Shown here: positions 51,775 to 60,473 of the stretch, one piece after another
Numbering within the stretch: the first letter of the stretch is position 1
Layout: each line of letters begins with the position of its first letter
NCBI GenBank assembly: GCA_964482435.1
Contig: CAYZXL010000008.1
Span: 74,244-138,243 of the forward strand
Direction: 5' to 3'
DNA: 64,000 bases
Origin: CAYZXL01 sp964482435
Lineage (GTDB): Bacteria; Auribacterota; JABMQX01
Translations under genes and position numbers: made by a program
The notes under the pieces: generated by a model
What the model was told of the DNA's origin: nothing
The model's input: the letters and a program-made list of their open reading frames with translations, nothing else
Databases searched by the model: none

Positions 51775-52935
51775 ATGGGACTGTGGGTAGGAAGAGGCCG
51801 CAAGGCCAGACAATGTTACGGCTTTGACGAGGTAGCACTCGTCCCGGGAACGGTTACGATTAACCCGGCGGAGGTTGACACGAGCTGGAAAATCAGAGAC
51901 CTGACATTTAAGGTTCCGATTCTTGCGGCCGCCATGGACGGGGTCGTGGACACCCGGTTCGCAATCCAGATGGGGCGACTTGGCGGGGTGGCCGTCCTTA
52001 ACCTCGAAGGCGTCCAGACCCGCTACGAGCATCCGGAAGAGGTGCTCGACAGAATTGCCAAAGCCTCGGCGGACGAAGCCACCGAGCTTGTCCGATCGGT
52101 TTATCTCGAGCCGATCAAGGAACAACTTGTCGCGAAGAGAATTCAGGAGATTAAAAGCACCGGTGTCCCGGCCGCCGTCTCCAGCATTCCGCAGAGGGCA
52201 AAAAAGTTCGGGGCCATCGCCCAGGAAGCGGGCGTGGACATCTTCGTTGTCCAGGCGACGGTCACCACTGCGAGGCACGTCTCCAACCAGTACGAAGCCC
52301 TCAATTTTGAGAAGTTCTGCCGGGAAATGAAGGTGCCCGTTATCGTCGGAAACTGCGTTACCTATCAGACCGCTCTGGAACTCATTCAGACCGGGGTTGA
52401 CGCGCTCCTCGTCGGGATTGGGCCGGGGGCAGCCTGCACCACCAGGGGCGTCCTCGGCATCGGTGTGCCGCAGGTCACCGCGACCGTAGATTGCGCCGCG
52501 GCCAGGGATTTCTACTGGAAGAAGAACGGCAGATACGTCCCTATCATCACCGACGGCGGCATGAGCGTCGGCGGAGACATCTGCAAGGCTTTCGCGAGCG
52601 GCGCTGACGCCGTCATGGTGGGGTCGGCGTTTGCGAAAGCAAAAGAAGCTCCCGGGCGCGGATACCACTGGGGCATGGCGACGCCCCACGTTAACCTCCC
52701 GAGGGGAACCAGAATCTACGTCGGCACCACCGGCACTCTCGAGCAGATACTTTTCGGGCCGGCAGCCGTGGATGACGGCTCGCAGAACCTGATGGGAGCT
52801 CTCCAGACCGCATTAGGATGCCTCGGCGCCCATAACATCAAAGAAATGCAGTTGACCGAGCTGATAGTTGCTCCCGCCATTAAGACCGAAGGAAAAATCT
52901 TTCAGACCTATCAACGGGTCGGAATGGCGCGATAG
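51775..52935 (+). CDS. GuaB3-type IMP dehydrogenase-related protein
   Basis: 386 residues, the size of GuaB3 rather than full IMPDH (no CBS pair). The N-terminus VGRGRKARQCYGFDEVALVP with DTSWKIRD and AAAMDGVVDTRFAIQMGRLGG is typical of the group. The active-site loop with the catalytic Cys is GPGAACTTRGVLGIGVPQ. A further block is ITDGGMSVGGDICKAFASGADAVMVGS. The cyanobacterial GuaB3 has been reported to act as a GMP reductase, so the annotation as IMP dehydrogenase should not be assumed. A ribosome site is not obvious. The gene stands alone between exbD and pilT. Confidence 0.9.
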   Translation: MGLWVGRGRKARQCYGFDEVALVPGTVTINPAEVDTSWKIRDLTFKVPILAAAMDGVVDTRFAIQMGRLGGVAVLNLEGVQTRYEHPEEVLDRIAKASADEATELVRSVYLEPIKEQLVAKRIQEIKSTGVPAAVSSIPQRAKKFGAIAQEAGVDIFVVQATVTTARHVSNQYEALNFEKFCREMKVPVIVGNCVTYQTALELIQTGVDALLVGIGPGAACTTRGVLGIGVPQVTATVDCAAARDFYWKKNGRYVPIITDGGMSVGGDICKAFASGADAVMVGSAFAKAKEAPGRGYHWGMATPHVNLPRGTRIYVGTTGTLEQILFGPAAVDDGSQNLMGALQTALGCLGAHNIKEMQLTELIVAPAIKTEGKIFQTYQRVGMAR

Positions 52936-53135
52936 GAAGCTCTCGCAGGCAAGGAGATGCGGGCAGAGGAATCAATCGCTCTCGCGCGGCATGGAAAGCA
53001 CATACCGCTGTGTAAGTGCGATAGTTCGATGGCACGTTCTTCTAGGTCGCCCATCGGGAAAACGATGAGGCGTCGTTTCCGGCAGAGTCGCTGACGCTGG
53101 CAACGTTGCGGAGGAGACTCGTCCGCGGAGAAGAT

Positions 53136-54227
53136 ATGAACATAGATGACCTGCTCCGGGAAATGGTCCGCCGAGGGGCATCGGACCTCTATCTGAAAGC
53201 CTATAGCCCCTGTTACCTTCGTGTGGATAGCAGACTTGTGCCCCTGCCCAAAACAGACCTCTCGCCAAGGGATGTCGAAGAAATCAGCGAGCAGTTAATG
53301 GACGAGGAGCAGAGGGCCGCGTACGGCAAGCAGTTAGAGATGGACCTGGCGTTCCGTCGCCCGGGCATAGGAAGGTTCAGGGTTAACATCTACTGGCAGC
53401 AGGGAACTCGCGCGCTGGTTTTCCGATCCATCCGGGATAAGATTCAGACGTTCGAGGAGCTGAACCTTCCCGTGGAGGTTCTTCAGAAGCTCTCGCTGGA
53501 ACCCCGGGGGATGGTTCTCATCACGGGAATCGCCGGCAGCGGCAAATCTACGACGCTGGCCAGCATGATTGAGTACGTCAATCGCCGGGAAGCAAAGCAC
53601 GTCATCACCATCGAGGACCCCGTCGAGTTCGTCTTCAGAGACAAAGAATCCATCATCAGCCAGCGAGAAGTCGGAATGGATACCCTCGATTTTCATACCG
53701 CTCTCCGCCACGTCATTAGAGAAAGCCCCGACATCATCCTGATTGGCGAGATGCGCGACCTCGAGACCATGTCCAGTGCTATTATGGCAGCTGAGACCGG
53801 CCACCTCGTTCTCAGCACCCTCCACACCGTGGACGCAACCCAGACCGTCGAGCGAATCATCAACTATTTTCCGCCCTACCAGCACGCCCAGATACGGATG
53901 CAGCTATCGCTGGTTCTCAAGGGGGTCGTGTCAATGAGACTCCTCGTCATGAGAGATGGGACCGGGCGCATCCCAGCGTGCGAGATAATGCTTTCGACTC
54001 CGACGGTCCGGAAAATCATCTACGAGGGGCGGACGGGCGAGTTGTATGATGCAATCAAGAAGGGGGGCGTCTTCGGAATGCAGACGTTCAATCAGTCGTT
54101 GATACGACTTCTCAAGGCCGGGAAAATAAGCGAAGAGGAGGCTCGCAGGTACGCCGACAACGTCGAGGAATTGGAACTGGAACTCCGGGGTTTTTACCTC
54201 GGTTCCAGTACGCGCGATTCAAGTTAA
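53136..54227 (+). CDS. pilT: PilT-type twitching motility ATPase
   Basis: 363 residues; ATG 53136 has GGAG upstream. PilT signs: N-terminal PAS-like domain (RGASDLYLKAYSPCYLRVD), Walker A GIAGSGKSTT near 129-138, the Asp box ITIEDPVEF, Walker B IILIGEMRDLETM, and the His box STLHTVDATQTVERIINYFP. The C-terminal domain has the AIRDG-like conserved Arg/Gln region and the motif GMQTFNQSLIRLLKAGKI. It powers type IV pilus retraction. No other pil genes are in the window, so its partners must be elsewhere. It could be PilU rather than PilT. Confidence 0.92.
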   Translation: MNIDDLLREMVRRGASDLYLKAYSPCYLRVDSRLVPLPKTDLSPRDVEEISEQLMDEEQRAAYGKQLEMDLAFRRPGIGRFRVNIYWQQGTRALVFRSIRDKIQTFEELNLPVEVLQKLSLEPRGMVLITGIAGSGKSTTLASMIEYVNRREAKHVITIEDPVEFVFRDKESIISQREVGMDTLDFHTALRHVIRESPDIILIGEMRDLETMSSAIMAAETGHLVLSTLHTVDATQTVERIINYFPPYQHAQIRMQLSLVLKGVVSMRLLVMRDGTGRIPACEIMLSTPTVRKIIYEGRTGELYDAIKKGGVFGMQTFNQSLIRLLKAGKISEEEARRYADNVEELELELRGFYLGSSTRDSS

Positions 54228-54235
54228 CACAGCCG

Positions 54236-54251
54236 CGCTGCTTCGGCAGCG
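54236..54251. other. UUCG-tetraloop hairpin after pilT
   Basis: CGCTGC-TTCG-GCAGCG, a perfect 6-bp stem with a stable TTCG loop, 9 bases past the pilT stop. No T-run follows, so a terminator role is uncertain; it may protect the 3' end of the transcript. Confidence 0.45.
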
Positions 54252-54347
54252 TCAAAATGTCTCGCGGCCGCCCGGAGGTGAGAACCCGGGTTTCACTTTC
54301 GTGATGTCCCGGTTCACGGGCGCTAATCGAAAGAGGGAGAATTTGCC

Positions 54348-55337
54348 ATGAAAAAAGCAAGCATTTGGTTTGTTCTGGTGACGTTCTGTGCCGTGGCATG
54401 GGCCGTTCCGCGAACAGCTCCATCCGCCGCTGGCCAGGCGGGCCCGCGTGGGACTCCCACTCCTAAGAAGGCCAAAACCTTTCCCGCGTTCCGGTCGGAT
54501 GAAGTGAGGAAGTTCAACCAGTTTGCTTCTTCACTGGAAAAGAAGGGCCTGTCCGAGGAGAAGTTTCAGGAGAAAGTCACGGAATACGCAAAGACCAAGC
54601 TCGTCCCGGCCTTCGTCGCCTATCGGAAGACCAAAGAAGGAGCGGCAGCGGCCGAGGATGTTGACAGGGAACTGGTCCTGATCGCCGTCCAAATCGCAGG
54701 GGACGACACGGTAATCGAGCAAGTCCTCGCCTGGCAGAAAAGCCCGGAGAAGGTCCTTCAGCTTAAGCTTTTCGCGGCAGAGCAGTACGGGGAGTTCGGA
54801 AACGTCAAACAAGCCAGGGCTTTGATAGACGCCGTCCTCAAGGAAAGTGAAGCCAAATTCCCCGAGGTCCAGAAAGAAGCCCAGTTCGCTCTTCTCCGCG
54901 TCGCTCCAGAAGGTCTCGTGTTCCCGGAATTCCCCGAATGGGCAAAAGACATGGACGGCAAACCCATCCGAATCGCCGACTACAAGGGCAAGATTGTCCT
55001 CGTGGACTTCTGGGCAACCTGGTGCGGACCTTGCCGGGACGAAGCGCCGAACGTCGTCGAGACCTATCAGAAGTATCACGACAAGGGCTTTGAAATTATC
55101 GGCATATCGTTTGATAAGTCAAAGGGAGAACTCCTCAAGTTCACGAGCAAAGCGAAGATTACCTGGCGGCAGTACTTCGACGGACTCGTGTGGGACAACA
55201 AAGTGGGAAAAGTTTACGGGATTCACAGTATCCCCGCCATGTACCTCGTCGGAAAAGACGGCAAGGTCATCTCAAATGAGGTTCGTGGTGGCCGCCTTAC
55301 AGAAATCCTGGATAAGGAGCTTGGCGGTGAGAAATGA
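54348..55337 (+). CDS. secreted TlpA/AhpC-like thioredoxin-fold protein
   Basis: 329 residues; ATG preceded by GAGGGAG. Signal peptide KKASIWFVLVTFCAVAWA. The first 190 residues are helical and charged, of unknown fold. The thioredoxin-like domain begins at KDMDGKPIRIADYKGKIVLV and has the redox pair Cys226-Gly-Pro-Cys229 in WATWCGPCRDEAP, the VDFWATWCGPC hallmark, and the cis-Pro in GIHSIPAMYLV. Members are periplasmic thiol-disulfide reductases for cytochrome or envelope protein folding. The helical N-terminal extension is not standard. Confidence 0.88.
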   Translation: MKKASIWFVLVTFCAVAWAVPRTAPSAAGQAGPRGTPTPKKAKTFPAFRSDEVRKFNQFASSLEKKGLSEEKFQEKVTEYAKTKLVPAFVAYRKTKEGAAAAEDVDRELVLIAVQIAGDDTVIEQVLAWQKSPEKVLQLKLFAAEQYGEFGNVKQARALIDAVLKESEAKFPEVQKEAQFALLRVAPEGLVFPEFPEWAKDMDGKPIRIADYKGKIVLVDFWATWCGPCRDEAPNVVETYQKYHDKGFEIIGISFDKSKGELLKFTSKAKITWRQYFDGLVWDNKVGKVYGIHSIPAMYLVGKDGKVISNEVRGGRLTEILDKELGGEK

Positions 55338-55433
55338 CGGGCTGCACGCCGTCCACGGACGCGGCGACGCATAGACCCGTTCTCAAGGGCCGGTTGACCG
55401 GCTCAGATTCAGCGCATGGAAAGGAGGGGTAAA

Positions 55434-57899
55434 ATGAGACGTTCGGTTCCAGCGTTGCTTTTCGCGGGCGTTCTTCTTCTCGCCAGCCTTTTCTCGAGTC
55501 AAAACGTCGTTTCGCAGCAGACCGGGGCTTACTCCGATTTCCTCAGAGGCATTATCGACGTTCTCCTCCTGGACCGGCTCCCCTATCTCGTCGAGGGCGA
55601 GGAATGCGACCAGTTCTCCAGTTACGATCAACGGTCTCGCTACGACGGGGCAACCGGTAAGTATCTCGATTGGGACGCCAACGGCGATTCCGGGAATTAC
55701 ATCCGCTTCGACGAGGCAACCGGCGAAGACGTGATGGCCGAGATGAAAGGTCCCGGCTTCATCAACCGCATCTGGTCAGCCAATCCACAGGGCAAAATCC
55801 GCTTCTACCTCGACGACGCCAAGCCCATCGAGCTTGATTTCAACGAGATGTTCAACGGCAAGATTGAGCCGTTCCGGCGTCCTCTCGTCTGGCAAAGAAG
55901 GGTTGTCCTCGGCGGGGACAATCCGGCATCGGATTGCTACCTTCCGATTCCCTACCAGAAATCTTGCAAAGTCACATCCGTCAGGTCGGACAAAACCAAG
56001 CGAATCATCCAGTACTACCACATCGGCTATACGACTCTTCCTGCCGGAACAAAAGTTCCCACCTTTCGTCTCGAGCTGAGCAGTCAGGAGGAGTCTCTCC
56101 TGAAGCAGGTCTGCGACCTGCTTTCCAATTGTGGACGAGACCCCCTGCCCCCACGTGACACCCGCGGCTTCGAACCTGATGTCCCGATAGTTCTTCGACC
56201 GGGAATAACCGTCACGATGCCCATCATCGAAGGTCCGGCAGTCATCTGCGCGCTTATTGGCAAGCTTACATGCGACGGCGAGCGCGCCATAGGCAGAAAA
56301 GTGCTCCTCGAGGCTTATTGGGACGACGAGGCGCAGCCGAGCATCTGGGCGCCTTTTGGTGATTTCTTTGGAGAGAGCTTCGGCGATTCCCCTTATGCCT
56401 CTCTTCCGCTCGGCATTCGGGACGGAACCGGGTACTGTTATTGGCGAATGCCCGTGCGTAAGCGGGGACGTTTTGTCATCACAAATCAGGCGACCAAGGC
56501 TTGTGAGGTTTTCCTTAAGGAGGAATACTATAGCATCGAGGGCCTACCACCCAACACGGCATACTTCCATGCAAAGTGGCGGCGGGAACGCGAATGCGCG
56601 ACGTTTGATTATCCGTTTCTCGAATGCACTGGCAAAGGTCGCTTCGTCGGCGCCGCCCTTTTCGTTGACAACGTTCATGGCGGATGGTGGGGAGAAGGCG
56701 ACGAGAAAATCTACGTTGACGGCGAGAAGTTCCCTTCGTTCTTCGGGACCGGTTCCGAAGACTATTTCGGCGATGCGTGGGGAATTCGCCATTTCGTGAA
56801 TCCGTTCCACGGCTGCCCGCTCCCTGATCCCGTGGGCAGGCAGCAATCGTGCTATCGCTGGCACATCATTGACAGCGTTCCCTTCCGCACGCAATTCAAA
56901 ATAACCATCGAAAATTACTCCGCGACGGAAGCGGTTCGCAACGACTACGCCTCGATGGCCTATTGGTATCAGATGCCGGGCGGGACGGATTTCTTCAAGC
57001 CGGTCCCCGTCGAGGAAAGACTCCCGCTTGCCAAAGTCTTCGTGCCGGGAGCCATCGAAGCTGAGAGACTTTTCCCGGCAGGCTCGCTCCCCGCCGGTGC
57101 TTCTGTCGTCGAGGATGCGGACCTCCCGGCCGAAATGAGCGGTGGCGCTGGTCTGAAGCTCGTCGGAAAGGTCGGCGATTCATTCACCCTGCCGGTTCCT
57201 GTTACGAAGGCGGATGTCTATGGCGTGGAAGTAATGCTGGCTCAGGGCGTGCCGGGCGCTTCCTTCGACCTGTTGTTCGGGGGACAACCCATCGGCAATA
57301 AGCTGAAAATGGCCGAAGGGATTAACCACATCACTTTGAAATTCACTACCCCAGCCGCCCGGAGGGAGGCGTACGAGGCCATCGTGGACTATGTTCTGCT
57401 CGCGCCATACAAGAACTATGTCCGCGACTGGATGCTCATCGGCCCGTGGGACAACCCCGCCAACACCGGTTTGCGAATGGCCCGCGAGCCGGAGGAAGAA
57501 ATCGCCTTCGACAAGAAGTATCAGGGCAAGGCAGGCGAGGTCGCGTGGAAGAAAGTGAAGGTTGGCCCCGACGGCGTCGTTAACCTGCTTAACCTCATGT
57601 CCCCCTCGGACAATGTCGTCGCGTACGGCTACTTCTGCGTCACTGCACCTCAGGACACGACCACAGACATGTACGTCGGCAGCGACGACGGCGTTCGGGT
57701 CTGGATCAGCGGGAAACTCGTCCACGACCACCGCGTTGACCGAGGACTCCAGCCCGACCAGGACGTCGTTTCCGTAACGCTCAAGAAGGGGCGGAATCCG
57801 GTTCTCGTGAAAGTTGACCAGGGCATCGGCGACTGGGGTTTTACTCTGCGCTTCCGCGACCCGGACGATCTCCTGAAATACGGCGTCGAGGCACAATGA
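55434..57899 (+). CDS. secreted GH172 (DUF2961) glycoside hydrolase with C-terminal sandwich modules
   Basis: 821 residues; ATG 55434 has AAGGAGG 6 bases upstream. Signal peptide PALLFAGVLLLASLFSS. The first 430-odd residues are a DUF2961 domain: YLDWDANGDSGNYIRFD, GPGFINRIWSANPQGKI, then WWGEGDEKIYVDGEKF and FFGTGSEDYFGDAW, the region that contains the catalytic Glu of GH172 enzymes. Characterised GH172 enzymes act on fructofuranose or arabinofuranose linkages. The rest has a carbohydrate-binding-like part (LKLVGKVGDSFTLP ...) and a PA14-like module (RDWMLIGPWDNPANTGLR ... YVGSDDGVRVWISGKLV), common in planctomycete proteins. The extra modules make it about twice the length of a minimal GH172 protein. 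Confidence 0.88.
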   Translation: MRRSVPALLFAGVLLLASLFSSQNVVSQQTGAYSDFLRGIIDVLLLDRLPYLVEGEECDQFSSYDQRSRYDGATGKYLDWDANGDSGNYIRFDEATGEDVMAEMKGPGFINRIWSANPQGKIRFYLDDAKPIELDFNEMFNGKIEPFRRPLVWQRRVVLGGDNPASDCYLPIPYQKSCKVTSVRSDKTKRIIQYYHIGYTTLPAGTKVPTFRLELSSQEESLLKQVCDLLSNCGRDPLPPRDTRGFEPDVPIVLRPGITVTMPIIEGPAVICALIGKLTCDGERAIGRKVLLEAYWDDEAQPSIWAPFGDFFGESFGDSPYASLPLGIRDGTGYCYWRMPVRKRGRFVITNQATKACEVFLKEEYYSIEGLPPNTAYFHAKWRRERECATFDYPFLECTGKGRFVGAALFVDNVHGGWWGEGDEKIYVDGEKFPSFFGTGSEDYFGDAWGIRHFVNPFHGCPLPDPVGRQQSCYRWHIIDSVPFRTQFKITIENYSATEAVRNDYASMAYWYQMPGGTDFFKPVPVEERLPLAKVFVPGAIEAERLFPAGSLPAGASVVEDADLPAEMSGGAGLKLVGKVGDSFTLPVPVTKADVYGVEVMLAQGVPGASFDLLFGGQPIGNKLKMAEGINHITLKFTTPAARREAYEAIVDYVLLAPYKNYVRDWMLIGPWDNPANTGLRMAREPEEEIAFDKKYQGKAGEVAWKKVKVGPDGVVNLLNLMSPSDNVVAYGYFCVTAPQDTTTDMYVGSDDGVRVWISGKLVHDHRVDRGLQPDQDVVSVTLKKGRNPVLVKVDQGIGDWGFTLRFRDPDDLLKYGVEAQ

Positions 57900-58035
57900 C
57901 ACGGCACCGTTGCGAGCTTCATCCAACGGGAAAGCACGCTTGCCGAGATTGTGAGCCGAGGCGCGAACGTCTGCGCCAGGCGATGCGGGAATGGGAGTGG
58001 CTCGTCTGTCAGAAGCAAGTGAGGGGGTGTTCGAT

Positions 58036-59142
58036 TTGAAGATGTTGTCATTGCGCGCGATTGCAGTTTTGTTCCTGCTAACCAGCGTCTTTTCAAAGAC
58101 GCGCGCTGAAGACGTTCGCGCCAATGCCGTCCCATGGACAACACCCGAGCGGGTTGCCACGAACTTTCAGTTTGCCGAAGGGCCCGTCTGGCATCCGGAG
58201 GGGTACGTCCTTTTCAGCGACGTGCAGGGCAATCGAATCGTCAAATGGACAGCGCTCAACCAGACCACAACGTTTCGCCAGCCAAGCGGCAATTCCAACG
58301 GGCTGGTTTTCGACGTGCAGGGCGGGCTCATTGCTTGTGAGCATTCAAACCGGCGTGTCTCCCGGACAGACCTCGAAGGCAAAATCATATCCCTTGCTGA
58401 CAGATACAATGGCATGCGCCTTAACAGCCCCAACGACCTTGCCCTCAAGTCCGATGGCAGTGTCTATTTCACCGATCCCCCCTACGGCATCAACCCCGGG
58501 CAGCAGGAGCTTCCTTTCAATGGCGTGTTTCGCATCTCGCCCGAAGGAGGATTGACTCTCCTCGCGCAAGACTTCGACCGTCCCAACGGCCTCGCTTTTT
58601 CCCCCGACGAGACCAAACTCTACATCGCCGACACGTCCCGCGGTCACATCCGCATCTTCGATGTGCAGGCCGACGGGACGTTGCAGGGAGGAGATGTTTT
58701 CGTGCAAGTCTCCAGCCCAGACGGCATGAAAGTGGACGACAAGGGAAGGCTCTACATAGCCAGTTCTTCCGGCATCGCGGTCTTTATGCCAGACGGAGAA
58801 GCGTTTGGCACGATTGAGTTCCCCGAGCAGCCCGCAAACTGCTGCTTCGGCGACCCCGACAAGAGGGCGCTTTTCGTCACGGCGAGGACTTCTCTTTACA
58901 AGGTCGGGCTTAGCGATAGCGAGGTTGCCACGGACACGAAGAGGAATATCAATCTCACCTGGGCGAGCTTGACCGGCAAGAAATATTCGATTTATAAGTC
59001 GAGTGACATGGCGACGTGGGAGCTCGCGGCCGACGATGTGCCGTCCGCCGCCGAAATGTCAACCCGATGGACGGACCCCTCGAGACCGCTGCTATCTGCC
59101 GAGATTCTGAGGCTGTACTACAGGGTCAATGAGAAGCAATGA
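58036..59142 (+). CDS. secreted SMP-30/gluconolactonase-like protein with C-terminal extension
   Basis: 368 residues from TTG 58036, favoured by GAGGG 10 bases upstream; the ATG 6 bases later is the alternative. Signal peptide LSLRAIAVLFLLTSVFS. The six-bladed propeller has the metal-site residues of SMP-30: Glu in FAEGPVWHPEG, Asn in LNSPNDLAL and FDRPNGLAFSPDE, and Asp in SPDGMKVDD. Propeller residues end near ARTSLYKVGL. A 60-residue tail follows (LTWASLTGKKYSIYKSSDM, TWELAADDVP, RLYYRVNE) that the paralogue downstream lacks. It probably hydrolyses sugar lactones in the periplasm. Confidence 0.88.
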   Translation: MKMLSLRAIAVLFLLTSVFSKTRAEDVRANAVPWTTPERVATNFQFAEGPVWHPEGYVLFSDVQGNRIVKWTALNQTTTFRQPSGNSNGLVFDVQGGLIACEHSNRRVSRTDLEGKIISLADRYNGMRLNSPNDLALKSDGSVYFTDPPYGINPGQQELPFNGVFRISPEGGLTLLAQDFDRPNGLAFSPDETKLYIADTSRGHIRIFDVQADGTLQGGDVFVQVSSPDGMKVDDKGRLYIASSSGIAVFMPDGEAFGTIEFPEQPANCCFGDPDKRALFVTARTSLYKVGLSDSEVATDTKRNINLTWASLTGKKYSIYKSSDMATWELAADDVPSAAEMSTRWTDPSRPLLSAEILRLYYRVNEKQ

Positions 59143-59188
59143 TGGAGTGTCTGGCTTCCTGAGCAACAAAAAATGGAGGTGATGAGCT

Positions 59189-60163
59189 ATGGCTACACTA
59201 TGCAATTGTGTCTCAGCCTGTGCCGACCGACGGACGTTGACAAGGCCGAGCCGAGGACTTATTGTCGCCGTCGCAGCCTTGTGTTTTGTGGTGGGAGGCA
59301 TCTCGACCATGAACGCTGAACAGGGTTTGGCGAACATCGTGGCAGCAGGCGCGCCGGAGAAAGTGGCTTCCGGCCTCCAGTTCACCGAAGGGCCGGTCTG
59401 GCATCCGCAGGGATTTCTCATATTCAGCGACATCCCCGCAAACAGAATCGTCAAATGGACGGCCACGGACAAGACCGAGACGTTCCGTCAGCCGAGCGGC
59501 AATTCCAACGGCCTGACGTTCGACCGCCAGGGGAGACTCATCGCCTCTGAGCACGGAAACCGCCGCGTCTCCCGCACGGAGCCCGACGGAAAAATCGTCA
59601 CTCTCGCCGACAAGTACGAGGGCAAAAAGCTCAATAGCCCGAACGATGTCGTCGTCAAATCCGACGGCAGCATCTATTTCACCGACCCACCGTATGGCAT
59701 TCAGGCCTCCGAAAAAGAACTTCCCTTCAATGGCGTGTTCTGCATATCGCCCGACGGGAAGTTGACGCTCCTGGCATCCGATTTCGAACGACCCAATGGG
59801 CTGGCCTTCTCACCCGATGAAAAGAAGCTGTACGTCGCCGACACAGCTCGCGGGCATGTTCGCGTCTTCGAGGTTCAGCCCAACGGGACGCTCAAAGGCG
59901 GGGAGGAGTTCGTCAAGACCCCGGGGCCTGACGGCATGAAGGTGGACGCCAAAGGTAACCTCTACGTTACAAGCACCGGCGTGGCGGTCTTCGACGCGAA
60001 AGGCAAAAAGCTCGGCGACATTAGCCTTCCCGAACGGCCAGCCAACTGCTGCTTCGGCGACCCCGATAACAAGACTCTCTTCGTCACGGCGAGGACTTCA
60101 CTTTATAAGGTCCGGTTGAAAGTCGCTGGAATTAAGGTCGGCCCGTCAGCCGCAAAAAAGTGA
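59189..60163 (+). CDS. secreted SMP-30/gluconolactonase-like protein (paralogue)
   Basis: 324 residues; ATG has GGAGGTGA 6 bases upstream. A long N-terminal region (RPSRGLIVAVAALCFVVGG) is an export signal or anchor. The propeller matches the previous gene at well over half of its positions by eye, including FTEGPVWHPQG, QPSGNSNGLTFD, LNSPNDVVVK, RPNGLAFSPDE and GPDGMKVDA. The metal-site Glu, Asn and Asp are all kept. It lacks the C-terminal extension. The gap of 46 bases suggests co-transcription. A recent tandem duplication is the simplest reading. Confidence 0.9.
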   Translation: MATLCNCVSACADRRTLTRPSRGLIVAVAALCFVVGGISTMNAEQGLANIVAAGAPEKVASGLQFTEGPVWHPQGFLIFSDIPANRIVKWTATDKTETFRQPSGNSNGLTFDRQGRLIASEHGNRRVSRTEPDGKIVTLADKYEGKKLNSPNDVVVKSDGSIYFTDPPYGIQASEKELPFNGVFCISPDGKLTLLASDFERPNGLAFSPDEKKLYVADTARGHVRVFEVQPNGTLKGGEEFVKTPGPDGMKVDAKGNLYVTSTGVAVFDAKGKKLGDISLPERPANCCFGDPDNKTLFVTARTSLYKVRLKVAGIKVGPSAAKK

Positions 60164-60246
60164 AGCAAATTCATTATTCTCGAGCAGGGGCTTAGTCATC
60201 AGTGGAACGGGCACGCTGAAAGGTTCCCACGCCATGCGCGCAGCGG

Positions 60247-60299
60247 CGTGGCACGGGCGTCTCGCCCGTGAGCCTCATGGGCAGGATGCCCATGCCACG
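60247..60299. repeat. compound three-stem palindrome, GGCA-RGA-TGCC family
   Basis: Outer stem CGTGGCA (60247-60253) with TGCCACG (60293-60299). Inside are CACGGGCG-TCT-CGCCCGTG (60252-60270) and CATGGGCA-GGA-TGCCCATG (60276-60294). It lies in the 310-base gap 60164-60473 between the second SMP-30 and the aldo-keto-reductase-like gene; nothing else is evident in that gap. Confidence 0.75.
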
Positions 60300-60473
60300 A
60301 TGAACTCCGCCGCCCGTGGGTGACGCGATACTTTCCTGACAACCCAAATCCGGCCGGAGAGTGCGGGTGCCGTCAGCGCTTTTGCGGGCCCCCGCGCGGA
60401 ACCCATGCAGAAAGGCGACGAATTTGGCAGAACGTTGAACGACGGAAACGTACCCTAATCAGAGGACCAAGCA

